Shown here one piece after another: positions 16,436 to 24,927 of a stretch of DNA of 46,335 nucleotides. The stretch's first letter is position 1, and the number at the start of each line of letters is the position of its first letter. Source of the stretch: Hungateiclostridiaceae bacterium UBA1305 (GTDB taxonomy: Bacteria > Bacillota > Clostridia > Acetivibrionales > DTU013); the NCBI GenBank assembly GCA_002307275.1, contig DBTX01000013.1:1-46335 (forward strand), written 5' to 3'. A program made the position numbers and the translations under genes. The notes under the pieces were generated by a model that was not told the DNA's origin, searched no databases, and saw only the letters and a list, made by a program, of their open reading frames with translations.

Positions 16436-16512
16436 GTTTAAAAAATCTACAAGTTATACGATTTTATGATTCGGCAGATCATATAAAATGATTGGAAGGA
16501 AGGGGAGACAAG

Positions 16513-18039
16513 ATGAATCAGCCAGTATTGGAAATGAGAGGAATCAACAAGACATTTGGAAACGTTGTTGCCAATCATAATGTAAATATCAAGCTATATG
16601 CTGGAGAAATTCATGCACTGCTTGGTGAAAACGGAGCAGGAAAAAGCACGTTAATGAATATATTAACAGGCATCTACAAGCCAAATTCAGGTCAGATCTT
16701 ATATAAAGGAAAGGAAGTCGTACTGAAGTCTTCCAAAAATGCAGTTGATCTGGGAATAGGAATGGTTCATCAGCATTTTGCTTTGGTACAGACATTGTCC
16801 GTAGCAGAAAACATCTATTTGCATTCTGAAAAATGCAAGACCATTTTGAACAGCAGGGAAATGGAAAATGACATAGAGAAATGTTCCAAGGCGTTTAATC
16901 TTGCGCTGGATGCAAAGGCGAAAATATGGCAATTGTCAGTCGGGGAGCAGCAGAGGGTGGAAATTGTCAAGCTGCTGTATAGGGGAACGGAAGTACTGAT
17001 ATTGGATGAACCGACTGCCGTGCTTACTCCGCAGGAGTCTGTCGAGATGTTTAAAACATTGCGGAAAATGGCTGACAGTGGGAAGGTTATTGCGTTTATA
17101 TCCCACAAGATGGGAGAAGTGATGGCGAATTCAGACCGCATTACCGTTTTGAGGGGAGGTACCGTGGAAGATACCATGCTGGCTGAAGATGCAACGGAAG
17201 AAAGACTAACCAAAGCCGTTGTCGGCTCAGCTAACAAATTGATGAAACAATCGCAGGAGAACAGGGGCGCGCATGGAGCTTGTATTTTAAAAGTTCAGGA
17301 TTTGAGTGTAAAAAATGATAAGGGGCTATTGGCCGTAAAAAATATCAGCCTGGATTTATATGCCGGTGAAATCTTTGGAATTGCAGGCGTCGCCGGGAAC
17401 GGCCAAAGGGAATTCTCCGAGGTGCTGGCCGGATTGAGGGAGGTTGAATCGGGAGCAGTACTGCTGAAAGGGGAAGATGTCAGCAGAATGTCTCCAAAGA
17501 CAAGAATCAAAAAGGGGTTTGCGTTCATTCCGGAGGACCGCCTGAGTATGGGATTGGTTCCCTCGATGAATATGATGGATAATACCATTTTGAAAGAATA
17601 TGATACGGAACCGTATAGCAGGAAAGGGATTTTAAACCATAAGGCCATACAAAAAAACACGGTAAATTTCATCAGCCGGTATGATATTAAAAATGGAGGT
17701 CTGGACCTGCCGGTTGGCCTGATGTCCGGAGGAAACCAGCAAAAACTGTTAATCGCAAGGGAAATCAACGGGGAACCATTGCTGATCATTGCGGCATATC
17801 CGGTTCGAGGCCTCGACATCGGCGCTACGGAAGCAATTCATAAAATTCTGATGGAACAAAGAAACAGGGGAGCCTGCATTCTGCTGATTTCAGAAGAGCT
17901 GGACGAAATATTTGAAATGGCCGATCGGATTGCGGTAATGAATATCGGGTTTATGTCGGAAGTACTGAATCGAAATGTGACTACCTATGAAGAAGTTGGA
18001 TCCTTAATGATTGGAATGGACAATAACAGTAAAACATAA
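16513..18039 (+). CDS. ABC transporter ATP-binding protein, BMP/Nup nucleoside type (two ATPase domains)
   Basis: Energises import of nucleosides or purines together with the two permeases and BMP lipoprotein that follow. The ATG at 16513 has GGGGAG upstream; the TTG at 16492 does not. The 508-aa protein carries two tandem ABC domains. The first has Walker A GENGAGKST (38-46), signature SVGEQQR and Walker B LILDEPTAVL. The second has the degenerate Walker A typical of sugar/nucleoside importers (AGVAGNGQREF), signature MSGGNQQK, and RGLDIGA in place of a full Walker B (the usual PTRGLD reads PVRGLD). This is the arrangement of B. subtilis NupO (YufO), a guanosine importer, and of the related RbsA/MglA group. 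Location in a purine catabolism cluster supports purine nucleoside uptake. Confidence 0.92.
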   Translation: MNQPVLEMRGINKTFGNVVANHNVNIKLYAGEIHALLGENGAGKSTLMNILTGIYKPNSGQILYKGKEVVLKSSKNAVDLGIGMVHQHFALVQTLSVAENIYLHSEKCKTILNSREMENDIEKCSKAFNLALDAKAKIWQLSVGEQQRVEIVKLLYRGTEVLILDEPTAVLTPQESVEMFKTLRKMADSGKVIAFISHKMGEVMANSDRITVLRGGTVEDTMLAEDATEERLTKAVVGSANKLMKQSQENRGAHGACILKVQDLSVKNDKGLLAVKNISLDLYAGEIFGIAGVAGNGQREFSEVLAGLREVESGAVLLKGEDVSRMSPKTRIKKGFAFIPEDRLSMGLVPSMNMMDNTILKEYDTEPYSRKGILNHKAIQKNTVNFISRYDIKNGGLDLPVGLMSGGNQQKLLIAREINGEPLLIIAAYPVRGLDIGATEAIHKILMEQRNRGACILLISEELDEIFEMADRIAVMNIGFMSEVLNRNVTTYEEVGSLMIGMDNNSKT

Positions 18040-18066
18040 AATACGAAATGGATTAGAGGCGATTGG

Positions 18067-19164
18067 ATGGGTAACATGTATTTCAGACTTGAAAAAAGAA
18101 TAAGGACTCCCTTAGCTATTCGTATTCTGAATCCTGTTGTTTTTATCGTTCTGGCGATGGGCTTTTGTGGAATTTTCATTACATTGGCCGGGTTTGAACC
18201 AGTCAAGGTATATGCCAAAATGATAAAAACAGCATTTTTTACCTCGAAAGGATTGACACAAACCATATTATACAGTATTCCACTGATGTTGTGCGGACTT
18301 GGTGTTTCGATCTCCTTCAAGATGAATCTGAACAATCTGGGTGCGGAAGGCCAATATGCGGTTGGAGCCATTGCATCGTTCGGCTTTGTAATATATGGGC
18401 CTTCCATGCCGTTGTCAATTAAACTGATTCTGGCTATCCTGATCGGAATTGCAGCCGGATGCCTTTGGTCGGTCCTTGCAGCCATACCGAAAGCCTTGTG
18501 GAATGTAAATGAAACGATTATCTCCCTGATGATGAATTATATTGCGCTACTGTTTCTGGATTATTTGTGCCGTGGACCATGGATGAATAATGAAGGTCTG
18601 AACCTGCCATATTCCGCGTCGATTAATAAAATGTTATATTTACCGAACCTTTTCGGAACGGAAATCAATTCCGGTATAATAATTGCCATTATCAGTGCGA
18701 TCGTGATCTACTGGTTCTTTAAAAAGACGACCAGCGGGTATCAGATTTCTGTTATTAAAAACAGCTTGTCAGCTGCCAGATATGCCGGTATGAATATTAA
18801 GAAAAATATTCTGCTGGTTATGGGAATCAGTGGTGCACTGGCCGGTATGGCAGGGGTGGTAAAGATATTTGGCATTACTCACAGATTGCAGCCTTCCTTA
18901 CCCGGAGGCGCTGGTTTTACAGGGATAATCATCGCATACTTAAGTAAATTCAATCCTTTGATTGTCATTGTCGTATCGTTCTTTATCGCCGGATTGAATA
19001 CGGGGAGTTATTCCGTTCAGATATCAGGCGTGCCTTCCCAGATCGCAACCATGATTCAGGGAGCCATACTGGTGTTTGTTCTCGCAGGAGAATTCTTTGC
19101 CAGAAATAAAATTATAGTCGGAAGACGGGTATCTGCAGATCCATTAAAGGAGGGCGAGGCGTAA
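18067..19164 (+). CDS. ABC transporter permease, nucleoside (NupP/YufP) type
   Basis: A 365-aa integral membrane protein with about eight to ten predicted hydrophobic helices (for example NPVVFIVLAMGFCGIFITLA and IIIAIISAIVIYWFF). It has the conserved permease loop of the BPD_transp_2 family (NLGAEGQYAVGAIASFG; GGAGFTGIIIAYL). The start ATG is 27 nt after the ATPase gene and preceded by GAGGCG. The stop codon overlaps the next start by one base (TAATG), so the two permeases are translationally coupled and likely form the heterodimeric channel. Substrate range (nucleoside or free base, methylated or not) is not shown by sequence. Confidence 0.9.
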   Translation: MGNMYFRLEKRIRTPLAIRILNPVVFIVLAMGFCGIFITLAGFEPVKVYAKMIKTAFFTSKGLTQTILYSIPLMLCGLGVSISFKMNLNNLGAEGQYAVGAIASFGFVIYGPSMPLSIKLILAILIGIAAGCLWSVLAAIPKALWNVNETIISLMMNYIALLFLDYLCRGPWMNNEGLNLPYSASINKMLYLPNLFGTEINSGIIIAIISAIVIYWFFKKTTSGYQISVIKNSLSAARYAGMNIKKNILLVMGISGALAGMAGVVKIFGITHRLQPSLPGGAGFTGIIIAYLSKFNPLIVIVVSFFIAGLNTGSYSVQISGVPSQIATMIQGAILVFVLAGEFFARNKIIVGRRVSADPLKEGEA

Positions 19165-20096
19165 TGGCTTTTATCATATCGATTTTGGCGGCAGCGGTCG
19201 TATACGCCGTATCAATTTTATATGCAACCATCGGGGAGATCTTCTCCCAGCGCGCAGGCGTTATGAATCTGGGACTGGAAGGCATTATGCTCATGGGAGC
19301 GGTTTCAGGATATATCACCGTTGTGCATACACATAGTCTGGCATTGTCAATGCTGGTGGTAATTATAGTGGGTCTTTTGCTGGGACTGCTCTATTCCTTT
19401 TTAACGGTAACACTCAAGGCAAACCAGATTGTCTGCGGCCTGGCTATTCTGACCTTTGGCATGGGACTGAGCGGATTTTTGGGAAAAAGTGTTTCAGGAG
19501 TCAGCGCAAACTTAAAATTCGAAAGTTACCCACTCCCTGTTTTATCAAAGATTCCGATCCTGGGAGATGTATTTTTTAATCAGGATCTGCTGGTATATAT
19601 CATGTACCTGATTATCCCATTATCCATATTCTATATCTACAGGACAAAATACGGGATGCGCCTGAGAGCCCTGGGTGAAAATCCCGCAGCGCTGGATGTC
19701 GAAGGAATCAATGTCTTTGCTTTACGATATGCCTACGTCATATTTGGCTGTATCATGACAACAATCAGCGGAGCGTATTTGTCATTAGCCTACACGAACT
19801 TCTGGAGTGAAGGGATGACAGGCGGGAGAGGCTGGATCGCGGCGGCATTGGTCACCTTTGCTTCATGGAAGCCGAGAGCGGCGGTGTGGGGGGCATTACT
19901 GTTCGGAGGGATCAGTATTATCGGTACAAACCTTCAAATTTATCTGCCGGTTATACCATCCCAGTTTTTCAGCATGTTTCCCTACCTTGCGACCATTATT
20001 GTTTTGATATTGGCAAGCGGCAAATTTAAAAATTCAAAAAAGCACACCGAAGAACCGGCAAGCTTATGTATTCCCTATGAAAGGGAAGGAAGATGA
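19164..20096 (+). CDS. ABC transporter permease, nucleoside (NupQ/YufQ) type
   Basis: A 310-aa second permease of the importer. The N-terminus LYATIGEIFSQRAGVMNLGLEGIML-type segment is the hallmark of the shorter BMP-type permeases. Further helices include SMLVVIIVGLLLGLLYSF and ATIIVLILASG. LRALGENPAALDVEGI is the cytoplasmic loop that contacts the ATPase. It begins on the last base of the upstream stop codon. A stem-loop follows the gene (20099-20124) before the binding-protein gene. Confidence 0.9.
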   Translation: MAFIISILAAAVVYAVSILYATIGEIFSQRAGVMNLGLEGIMLMGAVSGYITVVHTHSLALSMLVVIIVGLLLGLLYSFLTVTLKANQIVCGLAILTFGMGLSGFLGKSVSGVSANLKFESYPLPVLSKIPILGDVFFNQDLLVYIMYLIIPLSIFYIYRTKYGMRLRALGENPAALDVEGINVFALRYAYVIFGCIMTTISGAYLSLAYTNFWSEGMTGGRGWIAAALVTFASWKPRAAVWGALLFGGISIIGTNLQIYLPVIPSQFFSMFPYLATIIVLILASGKFKNSKKHTEEPASLCIPYEREGR

Positions 20097-20098
20097 GA

Positions 20099-20124
20099 TT
20101 TGTAAATGCAGTCTGCATTTCAAA
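20099..20124 (+). other. Intercistronic hairpin upstream of the BMP lipoprotein gene
   Basis: TTTG(T)AAATGC pairs with GCATTTCAAA around a five-base loop. Together with the hairpin at 21404-21436 it brackets the binding-protein gene, a pattern that could protect that mRNA segment from nucleases and raise binding protein over permease. Confidence 0.5.
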
Positions 20125-20201
20125 TAAAAAATCGAATTGCATGAAATAATTTATGCGAAAGGAAGGATGTAACAATGAAAAATTCAAGAGGAGGTCTCAA
20201 A

Positions 20202-21395
20202 ATGAAAAGAGTATTTGGAGTAATGCTGGCAGTCATCATGCTGGTTGCATCCATGGCCGGATGCGGGGGCGCTGATACAAACGCAGTGGAAGCAACACCC
20301 AATGCAGCCGGATCAACTGTAACGGAAGCAGTAACCACAGCCGTAGAAGAAGCCACTTCTGCAGAGCCGGCACCCGTTGCCACGAAAGACGTTACCGGGC
20401 TGAAGATCGGAGCAATCACCACCTTCGTAAAGGAAGACGGCGGTTGGTGCGGAGCACAGTATAAAGGCATTGTAGCAGCAATGAAAGCACTGAACATACC
20501 GGAAGCAAATCTGATTTTTGTTGAAAATACGGCAGAGGAAGTAACGGCCGTAACATCGGCGATTGATGCACTTGCTGCTGAAGGCGTCGATATCATCATG
20601 GGAGCTTCCACAGGGTATGCGCCGATTCTTTCCGAACTGGCACCCAAATATCCCAATATCACCTTCGCACAGGTGGGTGACAAGACCGACAATCTGATCT
20701 GTTACCAGATCCGCGACTATCAGGCCATGTTCCTGCTTGGCGCTACATCTGCCCTGGTTTCCGGGAAACCTCTCCTGGGCTATTCCGCAGGTATGTCTGA
20801 AGCTTCTGTCAGACGCGGCATCAATTCCTTCGCATTGGGCGCTAAATATGTCGAACCGGATTCCAAGGTACAGGTAGTATGGGCAAACAGCTGGTATGAT
20901 GTAGATAAGGAAACACAGTGTGCAAAGAGTTTGATTGACATGGGCATTACATGCATCGGCATTAATGCATCCTCTCCTGCAATACCGCAGACCTGCGAGA
21001 AGAACGGCGTCTATTGTACGGGATATCACCAGGATATGTTAAGCTACGCTCCAAAGGCGGTAATGGTATCCTTCATGTGGAACTGGGAACCGATCTTTGA
21101 AACCGTATTCAAGTCCGTTGCTGACGGAACAAGCACAAAGGACGATTATTATTTCTGGGGCGCCGACAAGAATTGCGCAACGATTTCGGACTTTAATGCG
21201 GACATCGTTTCTACAGAAATAGCTGACAAGGTAAAGGACCTCCAGAAAAAGATTATTGCCGGTGAAATTGAAGTGTTCGGCGGCGAGCTCAAGGATAACA
21301 AAGGAACTGTTCTGGTTAACAAGGGAGAAGTGATGAGTGATAAGGATATCAGCGCTCAGAAATTCCTTGTGGAAAATGCAATTGGTGAATGGTAA
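20202..21395 (+). CDS. BMP-family nucleoside-binding lipoprotein
   Basis: Extracellular capture protein of the importer. Two starts are plausible: ATG 20175 (GGAAGGA 7 nt upstream) and ATG 20202 (GAGGAGG 7 nt upstream). I prefer the latter because it gives a compact signal peptide (MKRVFGVMLAVIMLVASMAGC) with lipobox MAGC. The mature protein, after a Thr/Ala/Glu-rich linker, has the BMP/Med/PnrA fold: LKIGAITTFVKEDGGWCGAQ, AEGVDIIMGASTGYAPILSELA, YPNITFAQVGD, DYQAMFLLGATSALVS and an acidic tryptophan-containing region (WANSWYDVDKE). The family binds nucleosides (PnrA) or related ligands. It is followed by a strong hairpin and then by xanthine dehydrogenase small-subunit genes, so transport and oxidation are co-transcribed. 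Confidence 0.9.
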   Translation: MKRVFGVMLAVIMLVASMAGCGGADTNAVEATPNAAGSTVTEAVTTAVEEATSAEPAPVATKDVTGLKIGAITTFVKEDGGWCGAQYKGIVAAMKALNIPEANLIFVENTAEEVTAVTSAIDALAAEGVDIIMGASTGYAPILSELAPKYPNITFAQVGDKTDNLICYQIRDYQAMFLLGATSALVSGKPLLGYSAGMSEASVRRGINSFALGAKYVEPDSKVQVVWANSWYDVDKETQCAKSLIDMGITCIGINASSPAIPQTCEKNGVYCTGYHQDMLSYAPKAVMVSFMWNWEPIFETVFKSVADGTSTKDDYYFWGADKNCATISDFNADIVSTEIADKVKDLQKKIIAGEIEVFGGELKDNKGTVLVNKGEVMSDKDISAQKFLVENAIGEW

Positions 21396-21403
21396 TAAGC
21401 TGC

Positions 21404-21436
21404 TGCGGCTATTGGTTTCAAAGACCAATAGCCGCA
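21404..21436 (+). other. Perfect 13-bp hairpin without T-tract after the BMP gene
   Basis: TGCGGCTATTGGT (21404-21416) pairs perfectly with ACCAATAGCCGCA (21424-21436) around a seven-base loop. No run of T follows (TACCCAG), so it is more likely an mRNA 3'-end stabiliser or processing signal than a full terminator. Confidence 0.65.
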
Positions 21437-21470
21437 TACCCAGTAAAAGAAGCGGGGAAGTGATTTCAAG

Positions 21471-21941
21471 CTGAATATTCAATTTACTTTGAATGGTACA
21501 GTTGTATCTGCAGAAATTGATGCGGGTACACGGGCAATTGATTTAATACGAAACACCTTTGGCCTGACAGGGACAAAAGAAGCCTGTGGTCAGGGAGAAT
21601 GCGGCTCCTGCACAATTCTTCTGGATGAGGAAGCTGTTCATTCCTGTTTACTGTTGGCTGCACAATTGAATAAAACACAAGTAGTGACAATAGAAGGCCT
21701 GGAGAAAAACGGGGAACTGGACATTCTGCAGCAGGCTTTTCTGGAGGCCGGAGCAGTTCAATGCGGTTACTGTACCCCGGGCATGATTATGGCTGCAAAA
21801 GGTCTGCTCCTGCATAATCCTTCGCCTTCCACCGAAGAAATCAAGGAAGCAATGTCCGGCAACCTGTGCAGATGCACCGGGTATAAGAAGATAATTGAAG
21901 CTGTTGAAATGGCCGCTGCAAGACAAGGAGTGGATACCTGA
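21471..21941 (+). CDS. xdhC: Xanthine dehydrogenase-type [2Fe-2S] iron-sulfur subunit, probable CTG start
   Basis: Electron-transfer subunit holding two [2Fe-2S] clusters. The first methionine-capable codon normally chosen, TTG 21489, would cut off the first beta strand of the ferredoxin domain. The frame upstream reads LNIQFTLNG, the expected start of this family, beginning with CTG at 21471 and preceded by GGGGAAG at 21454-21460. From that start (156 aa) the cluster ligands are Cys39, 44, 47, 59 (CGQGECGSC) in the plant-type domain and Cys98, 101, 133, 135 (CGYCTPGM, CRCTGY) in the helical domain. It is followed one base later by the FAD subunit. Both would complete the large subunits at 14141 or 27846. 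Confidence 0.85.
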   Translation: MNIQFTLNGTVVSAEIDAGTRAIDLIRNTFGLTGTKEACGQGECGSCTILLDEEAVHSCLLLAAQLNKTQVVTIEGLEKNGELDILQQAFLEAGAVQCGYCTPGMIMAAKGLLLHNPSPSTEEIKEAMSGNLCRCTGYKKIIEAVEMAAARQGVDT

Positions 21942-21942
21942 C

Positions 21943-22782
21943 ATGTTATTATCCATTGATAAGATATACACCTGTGAAAATATAACACAAGCGTTGGATT
22001 ACCTGACCCAGGATGAAGAAGCCATGCCTTTGGCAGCGGGCACAGATATTATACCCATGTTGCGGGATGGAGCAATCAAAAAGGCCAGACTTGTTGATTT
22101 GCACAATATAAATGAACTGAATTACATCCGGTATGAAGACGGATTATTGCGGATTGGCGCAATGACGACGCATCAAAGTATTGCAGGAAACAAACTGGTG
22201 CAGAAATATATACCTGCCTTATCCTATGCATGTTCACAGATTGGATCGGCGCAGATCAGAAGAAGGGCTACCATTGGAGGAAATATATGCCATGCTTCGC
22301 CTGCTGCGGATACCTTGCCGGTTTTGATCGCTGCTGATGCATGTGCAGTGATAAGGAGCAGAGAATATAAGAAGACAATCCTGTTGGAATCCTTCTTTAC
22401 AGGCCTCAAAAAAACAAGGCTGCACAAGGGTGCCATATTGGAAGAGATTACAATCATTATTCCGAAGGACGGATGGCAGGGGAATTTTTACAGGGCCGGA
22501 GGCAGAAGTGCTCTTACCATATCCATTGCATCCGTGGCGGTTATGCGCGGAGATCAGGGAATCCATGCGGCCTATGGCTCCATGAGTCCCTGTGTGAAAA
22601 GAATCCGTGCCGTGGAGGAATATCTGGATCAAAATGCAAATGCGGAACCAGGCGCGTTAAGGGAAATTGTCGGGGAATGCCTGTTTCCTATAACAGATAT
22701 AAGAGCCTTAAAAGAGTACCGGTTGGAAGTAGCTTCAAATCTTACCTGGTTGGGCTCAATTGAATTAGCAGGGAAGAACTGA
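21943..22782 (+). CDS. xdhB: Xanthine dehydrogenase-type FAD-binding subunit
   Basis: Passes electrons from the iron-sulfur subunit to NAD or another acceptor through FAD. The ATG at 21943 follows the previous stop by one base with AAGGAGTG about 10 nt upstream. The 279-aa protein belongs to the CO-dehydrogenase flavoprotein family: AAGTDIIPMLRDG (FAD pyrophosphate loop), RIGAMTTH, GSAQIRRRATIGGNICHASP with ADTLPVLIAADA, and the C-terminal CO_deh_flav_C region (GGRSALTISIASVAV). Its position directly after the iron-sulfur gene and before the corrinoid module indicates one operon. Confidence 0.9.
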   Translation: MLLSIDKIYTCENITQALDYLTQDEEAMPLAAGTDIIPMLRDGAIKKARLVDLHNINELNYIRYEDGLLRIGAMTTHQSIAGNKLVQKYIPALSYACSQIGSAQIRRRATIGGNICHASPAADTLPVLIAADACAVIRSREYKKTILLESFFTGLKKTRLHKGAILEEITIIIPKDGWQGNFYRAGGRSALTISIASVAVMRGDQGIHAAYGSMSPCVKRIRAVEEYLDQNANAEPGALREIVGECLFPITDIRALKEYRLEVASNLTWLGSIELAGKN

Positions 22783-22807
22783 AGAAGTTATAGAAAGAAG
22801 GGTAGAT

Positions 22808-24163
22808 ATGACAGGAAAAGAACTTTTAGTTAAGACGCTAAACCACGAAGAGGTGGAACGGATACCCTGGGTACCCTTTGCAGGAGTCCATGCGGGCAAG
22901 ATGAAAGGCTATACGGCGACAGAAGTATTGAACGATGCAGACAAGCTATACGAATGTCTGATGGAAGTCAACAGGCTATATATGCCTGATGGGCAGCCAA
23001 TTGTATTTGATCTGCAATTGGAAGCGGAAATATTGGGATGTGGATTGATGTGGGCGGATGACAATCCCCCAAGTGTGACAACGCATCCCATGGAGGAAGA
23101 GTGTAACTTTTCCAGGATCATTGAAAAAACAGATGGACGGATCCCCATGGTAATGGAAGTATCCAAAAGGATGAAAGAATCGGTCGGAGAGTCGACTGCG
23201 TTATACGGACTGTTTTGCGGCCCATTGACACTAGCATCCCATTTGCGCGGAACAAAACTATTCATGGATATGAAAAAAAGGCCGGAAGAGGCGGAAGCTT
23301 TATTTGACTTTGCCGTGGAGAATGGACTCAGAATGGTTGATTACTATATTGAAGCCGGAATCGATATCATTGCGCCGGTTGACCCTTTGATCTCTCAAAT
23401 ATCTCCAAAGAATTTCGAGCAATATATGACCAAAGCATACAAACGCATATTTGATTATATCAGAGGAAAAGGCAAATATTCTGCGTTCTTTGTATGCGGC
23501 AATGCTCTTAAAAATATCCCCCTGATGTGTGAAACCAATCCGGACGCGATCTCGGTGGATGAAAATTTAAGCATGGCGGAAGTGAAGGACATCACAGACA
23601 AGTACAATGTTGTAATAGGGGGGAATATTCCTTTAACTACCACGATGCTGTTTGGAAATCAAATGGACAATATGAAATGCGTTGTGGATTTGATCGATAG
23701 TGTTTCCATAAAGAACAAAAACTTTATAATCGCTCCGGGATGTGACATGCCATATGACATCCCGATCGAAAACGCGATTGCTGTGGCGGAAGCCGCACGG
23801 AATGTTGCCGTAACCAGGGAACGGTTAAAGGATTATGAAGCGGTGTCCGACGATATTGAAATCATTCTGCCGGATTATGACCATCTGGATAAGCCGCTTA
23901 TTGAGGCATTTACTCTGGATTCCTCCTCCTGTGCGGCTTGCCAGTATATGTGGGAAATGGCGCATGATGCGAAGAACAAATACGGGGACGGGATAGACAT
24001 CATTGAATATAAATATAACAAGAGGGAAAACATAGCCCGCTGCAAAAAGATTGGAGTGCCTGCACTTCCTACATTATATATAAACGGGAAGCCGGCATTT
24101 ATATCCATCATACCGGGCCATGAAGAATTGTATTCCATAATTGACGGATTGATAAAAAAATAG
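22808..24163 (+). CDS. UroD-fold corrinoid methyltransferase fused to a C-terminal thioredoxin-like domain
   Basis: A 451-aa protein. Residues 1-345 form a uroporphyrinogen-decarboxylase-fold methyltransferase of the MtaA/MtbA type (GLFCGPLTLASHLRGT, IAPVDPLISQISPKNFEQY, GGNIPLTTTMLFG). The zinc site is altered: the usual HxC reads Phe228-Val-Cys230 (FFVCGN), while the second Cys312 (APGCDMP) remains. After about residue 345 a thioredoxin-like domain follows, with redox motif Cys375-Ala-Ala-Cys378 and a cis-Pro-like segment (VPALPTLYINGKPAF). Most relatives end near 345 aa, so this is a fusion. It heads a UroD, corrinoid protein and MtmB triplet, which suggests it transfers the methyl group from the corrinoid to an acceptor, perhaps a thiol, with the extra domain handling redox state or presenting the thiol. 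That role is inference. Confidence 0.85.
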   Translation: MTGKELLVKTLNHEEVERIPWVPFAGVHAGKMKGYTATEVLNDADKLYECLMEVNRLYMPDGQPIVFDLQLEAEILGCGLMWADDNPPSVTTHPMEEECNFSRIIEKTDGRIPMVMEVSKRMKESVGESTALYGLFCGPLTLASHLRGTKLFMDMKKRPEEAEALFDFAVENGLRMVDYYIEAGIDIIAPVDPLISQISPKNFEQYMTKAYKRIFDYIRGKGKYSAFFVCGNALKNIPLMCETNPDAISVDENLSMAEVKDITDKYNVVIGGNIPLTTTMLFGNQMDNMKCVVDLIDSVSIKNKNFIIAPGCDMPYDIPIENAIAVAEAARNVAVTRERLKDYEAVSDDIEIILPDYDHLDKPLIEAFTLDSSSCAACQYMWEMAHDAKNKYGDGIDIIEYKYNKRENIARCKKIGVPALPTLYINGKPAFISIIPGHEELYSIIDGLIKK

Positions 24164-24198
24164 CTTAATATATATCTCAATGAAGGGAGAAATGAAGT

Positions 24199-24888
24199 AT
24201 GGAAGAGCTGCTGAAGAAAATTAGTGAAGTAGTTGCCGAAGGAGAAGCGGAGGAAGCGGTTGCACTGGTAAAGGAGGCGCTGGGCAAAGGAGTCGGGCCC
24301 TTAACGATCCTCAACGAAGGAGCTTCCAAGGGCATGGACATTGTAAGCGAGCAGTACAATCTCGGAGAAGCCTACCTGCCGGAGCTTGTCCTGGCCGGAG
24401 ATGCGATGACGGCGGTATTGGATGTTTTATTTGCCAGTATGGACAAGGAGGAGCTTGCCGCATCCAGGGTTGGAACTGTAGTAATCGGTCAGGCAAAAGG
24501 CGATGTGCATGATATCGGCAAAAACATTGTGTCGGCCTTACTGGCGGTGAATGGATTTGAGGTCCATGATATCGGTACGGATGTTCCTGTCAAGAAATTC
24601 ATAGAAACCGCAAAAGAAGTTAAAGCAGACATTGTTCTTGTATCAACCCTTCTTACAACGTCACTGCCGTACCTGAGCGATACACTGCAGTATATCAGCG
24701 ATTCAGGCTTTCGTGACAAATGGTATTACGGTGTAGGCGGAGGTCCTGTTACCCCTGAATTTTCCAAAAAGCTTGGTGTGGACGGATGGTCACGTACCGC
24801 ATTTGATTGCGTGGAAATGTGTAAAAAGTTATTGACGGATAAAAAGCCCGGTCAGGGAGAAATCATTATGGTGGATTCAGAAGCTTAA
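24199..24888 (+). CDS. Corrinoid methyl carrier protein paired with MtmB-family methyltransferase 1
   Basis: A 229-aa MtmC-like corrinoid protein. The helical cap (EAVALVKEALGKG, AYLPELVLAGDAM) is followed by the B12 domain with DVHDIG (His104), STLLTTS and VGGGPVT. It stands 36 nt after the UroD-thioredoxin gene and 39 nt before the MtmB homologue, so the three are co-expressed. In archaeal methylamine metabolism the corresponding pair is MtmB with MtmC. A short direct duplication (GTGGATTCAGAAG around the stop codon, 24870-24904) lies between this gene and the next. Confidence 0.92.
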   Translation: MEELLKKISEVVAEGEAEEAVALVKEALGKGVGPLTILNEGASKGMDIVSEQYNLGEAYLPELVLAGDAMTAVLDVLFASMDKEELAASRVGTVVIGQAKGDVHDIGKNIVSALLAVNGFEVHDIGTDVPVKKFIETAKEVKADIVLVSTLLTTSLPYLSDTLQYISDSGFRDKWYYGVGGGPVTPEFSKKLGVDGWSRTAFDCVEMCKKLLTDKKPGQGEIIMVDSEA

Positions 24889-24927
24889 TTGTGGATTCAG
24901 AAGTTCAATATAGGAGGGAATATCATC

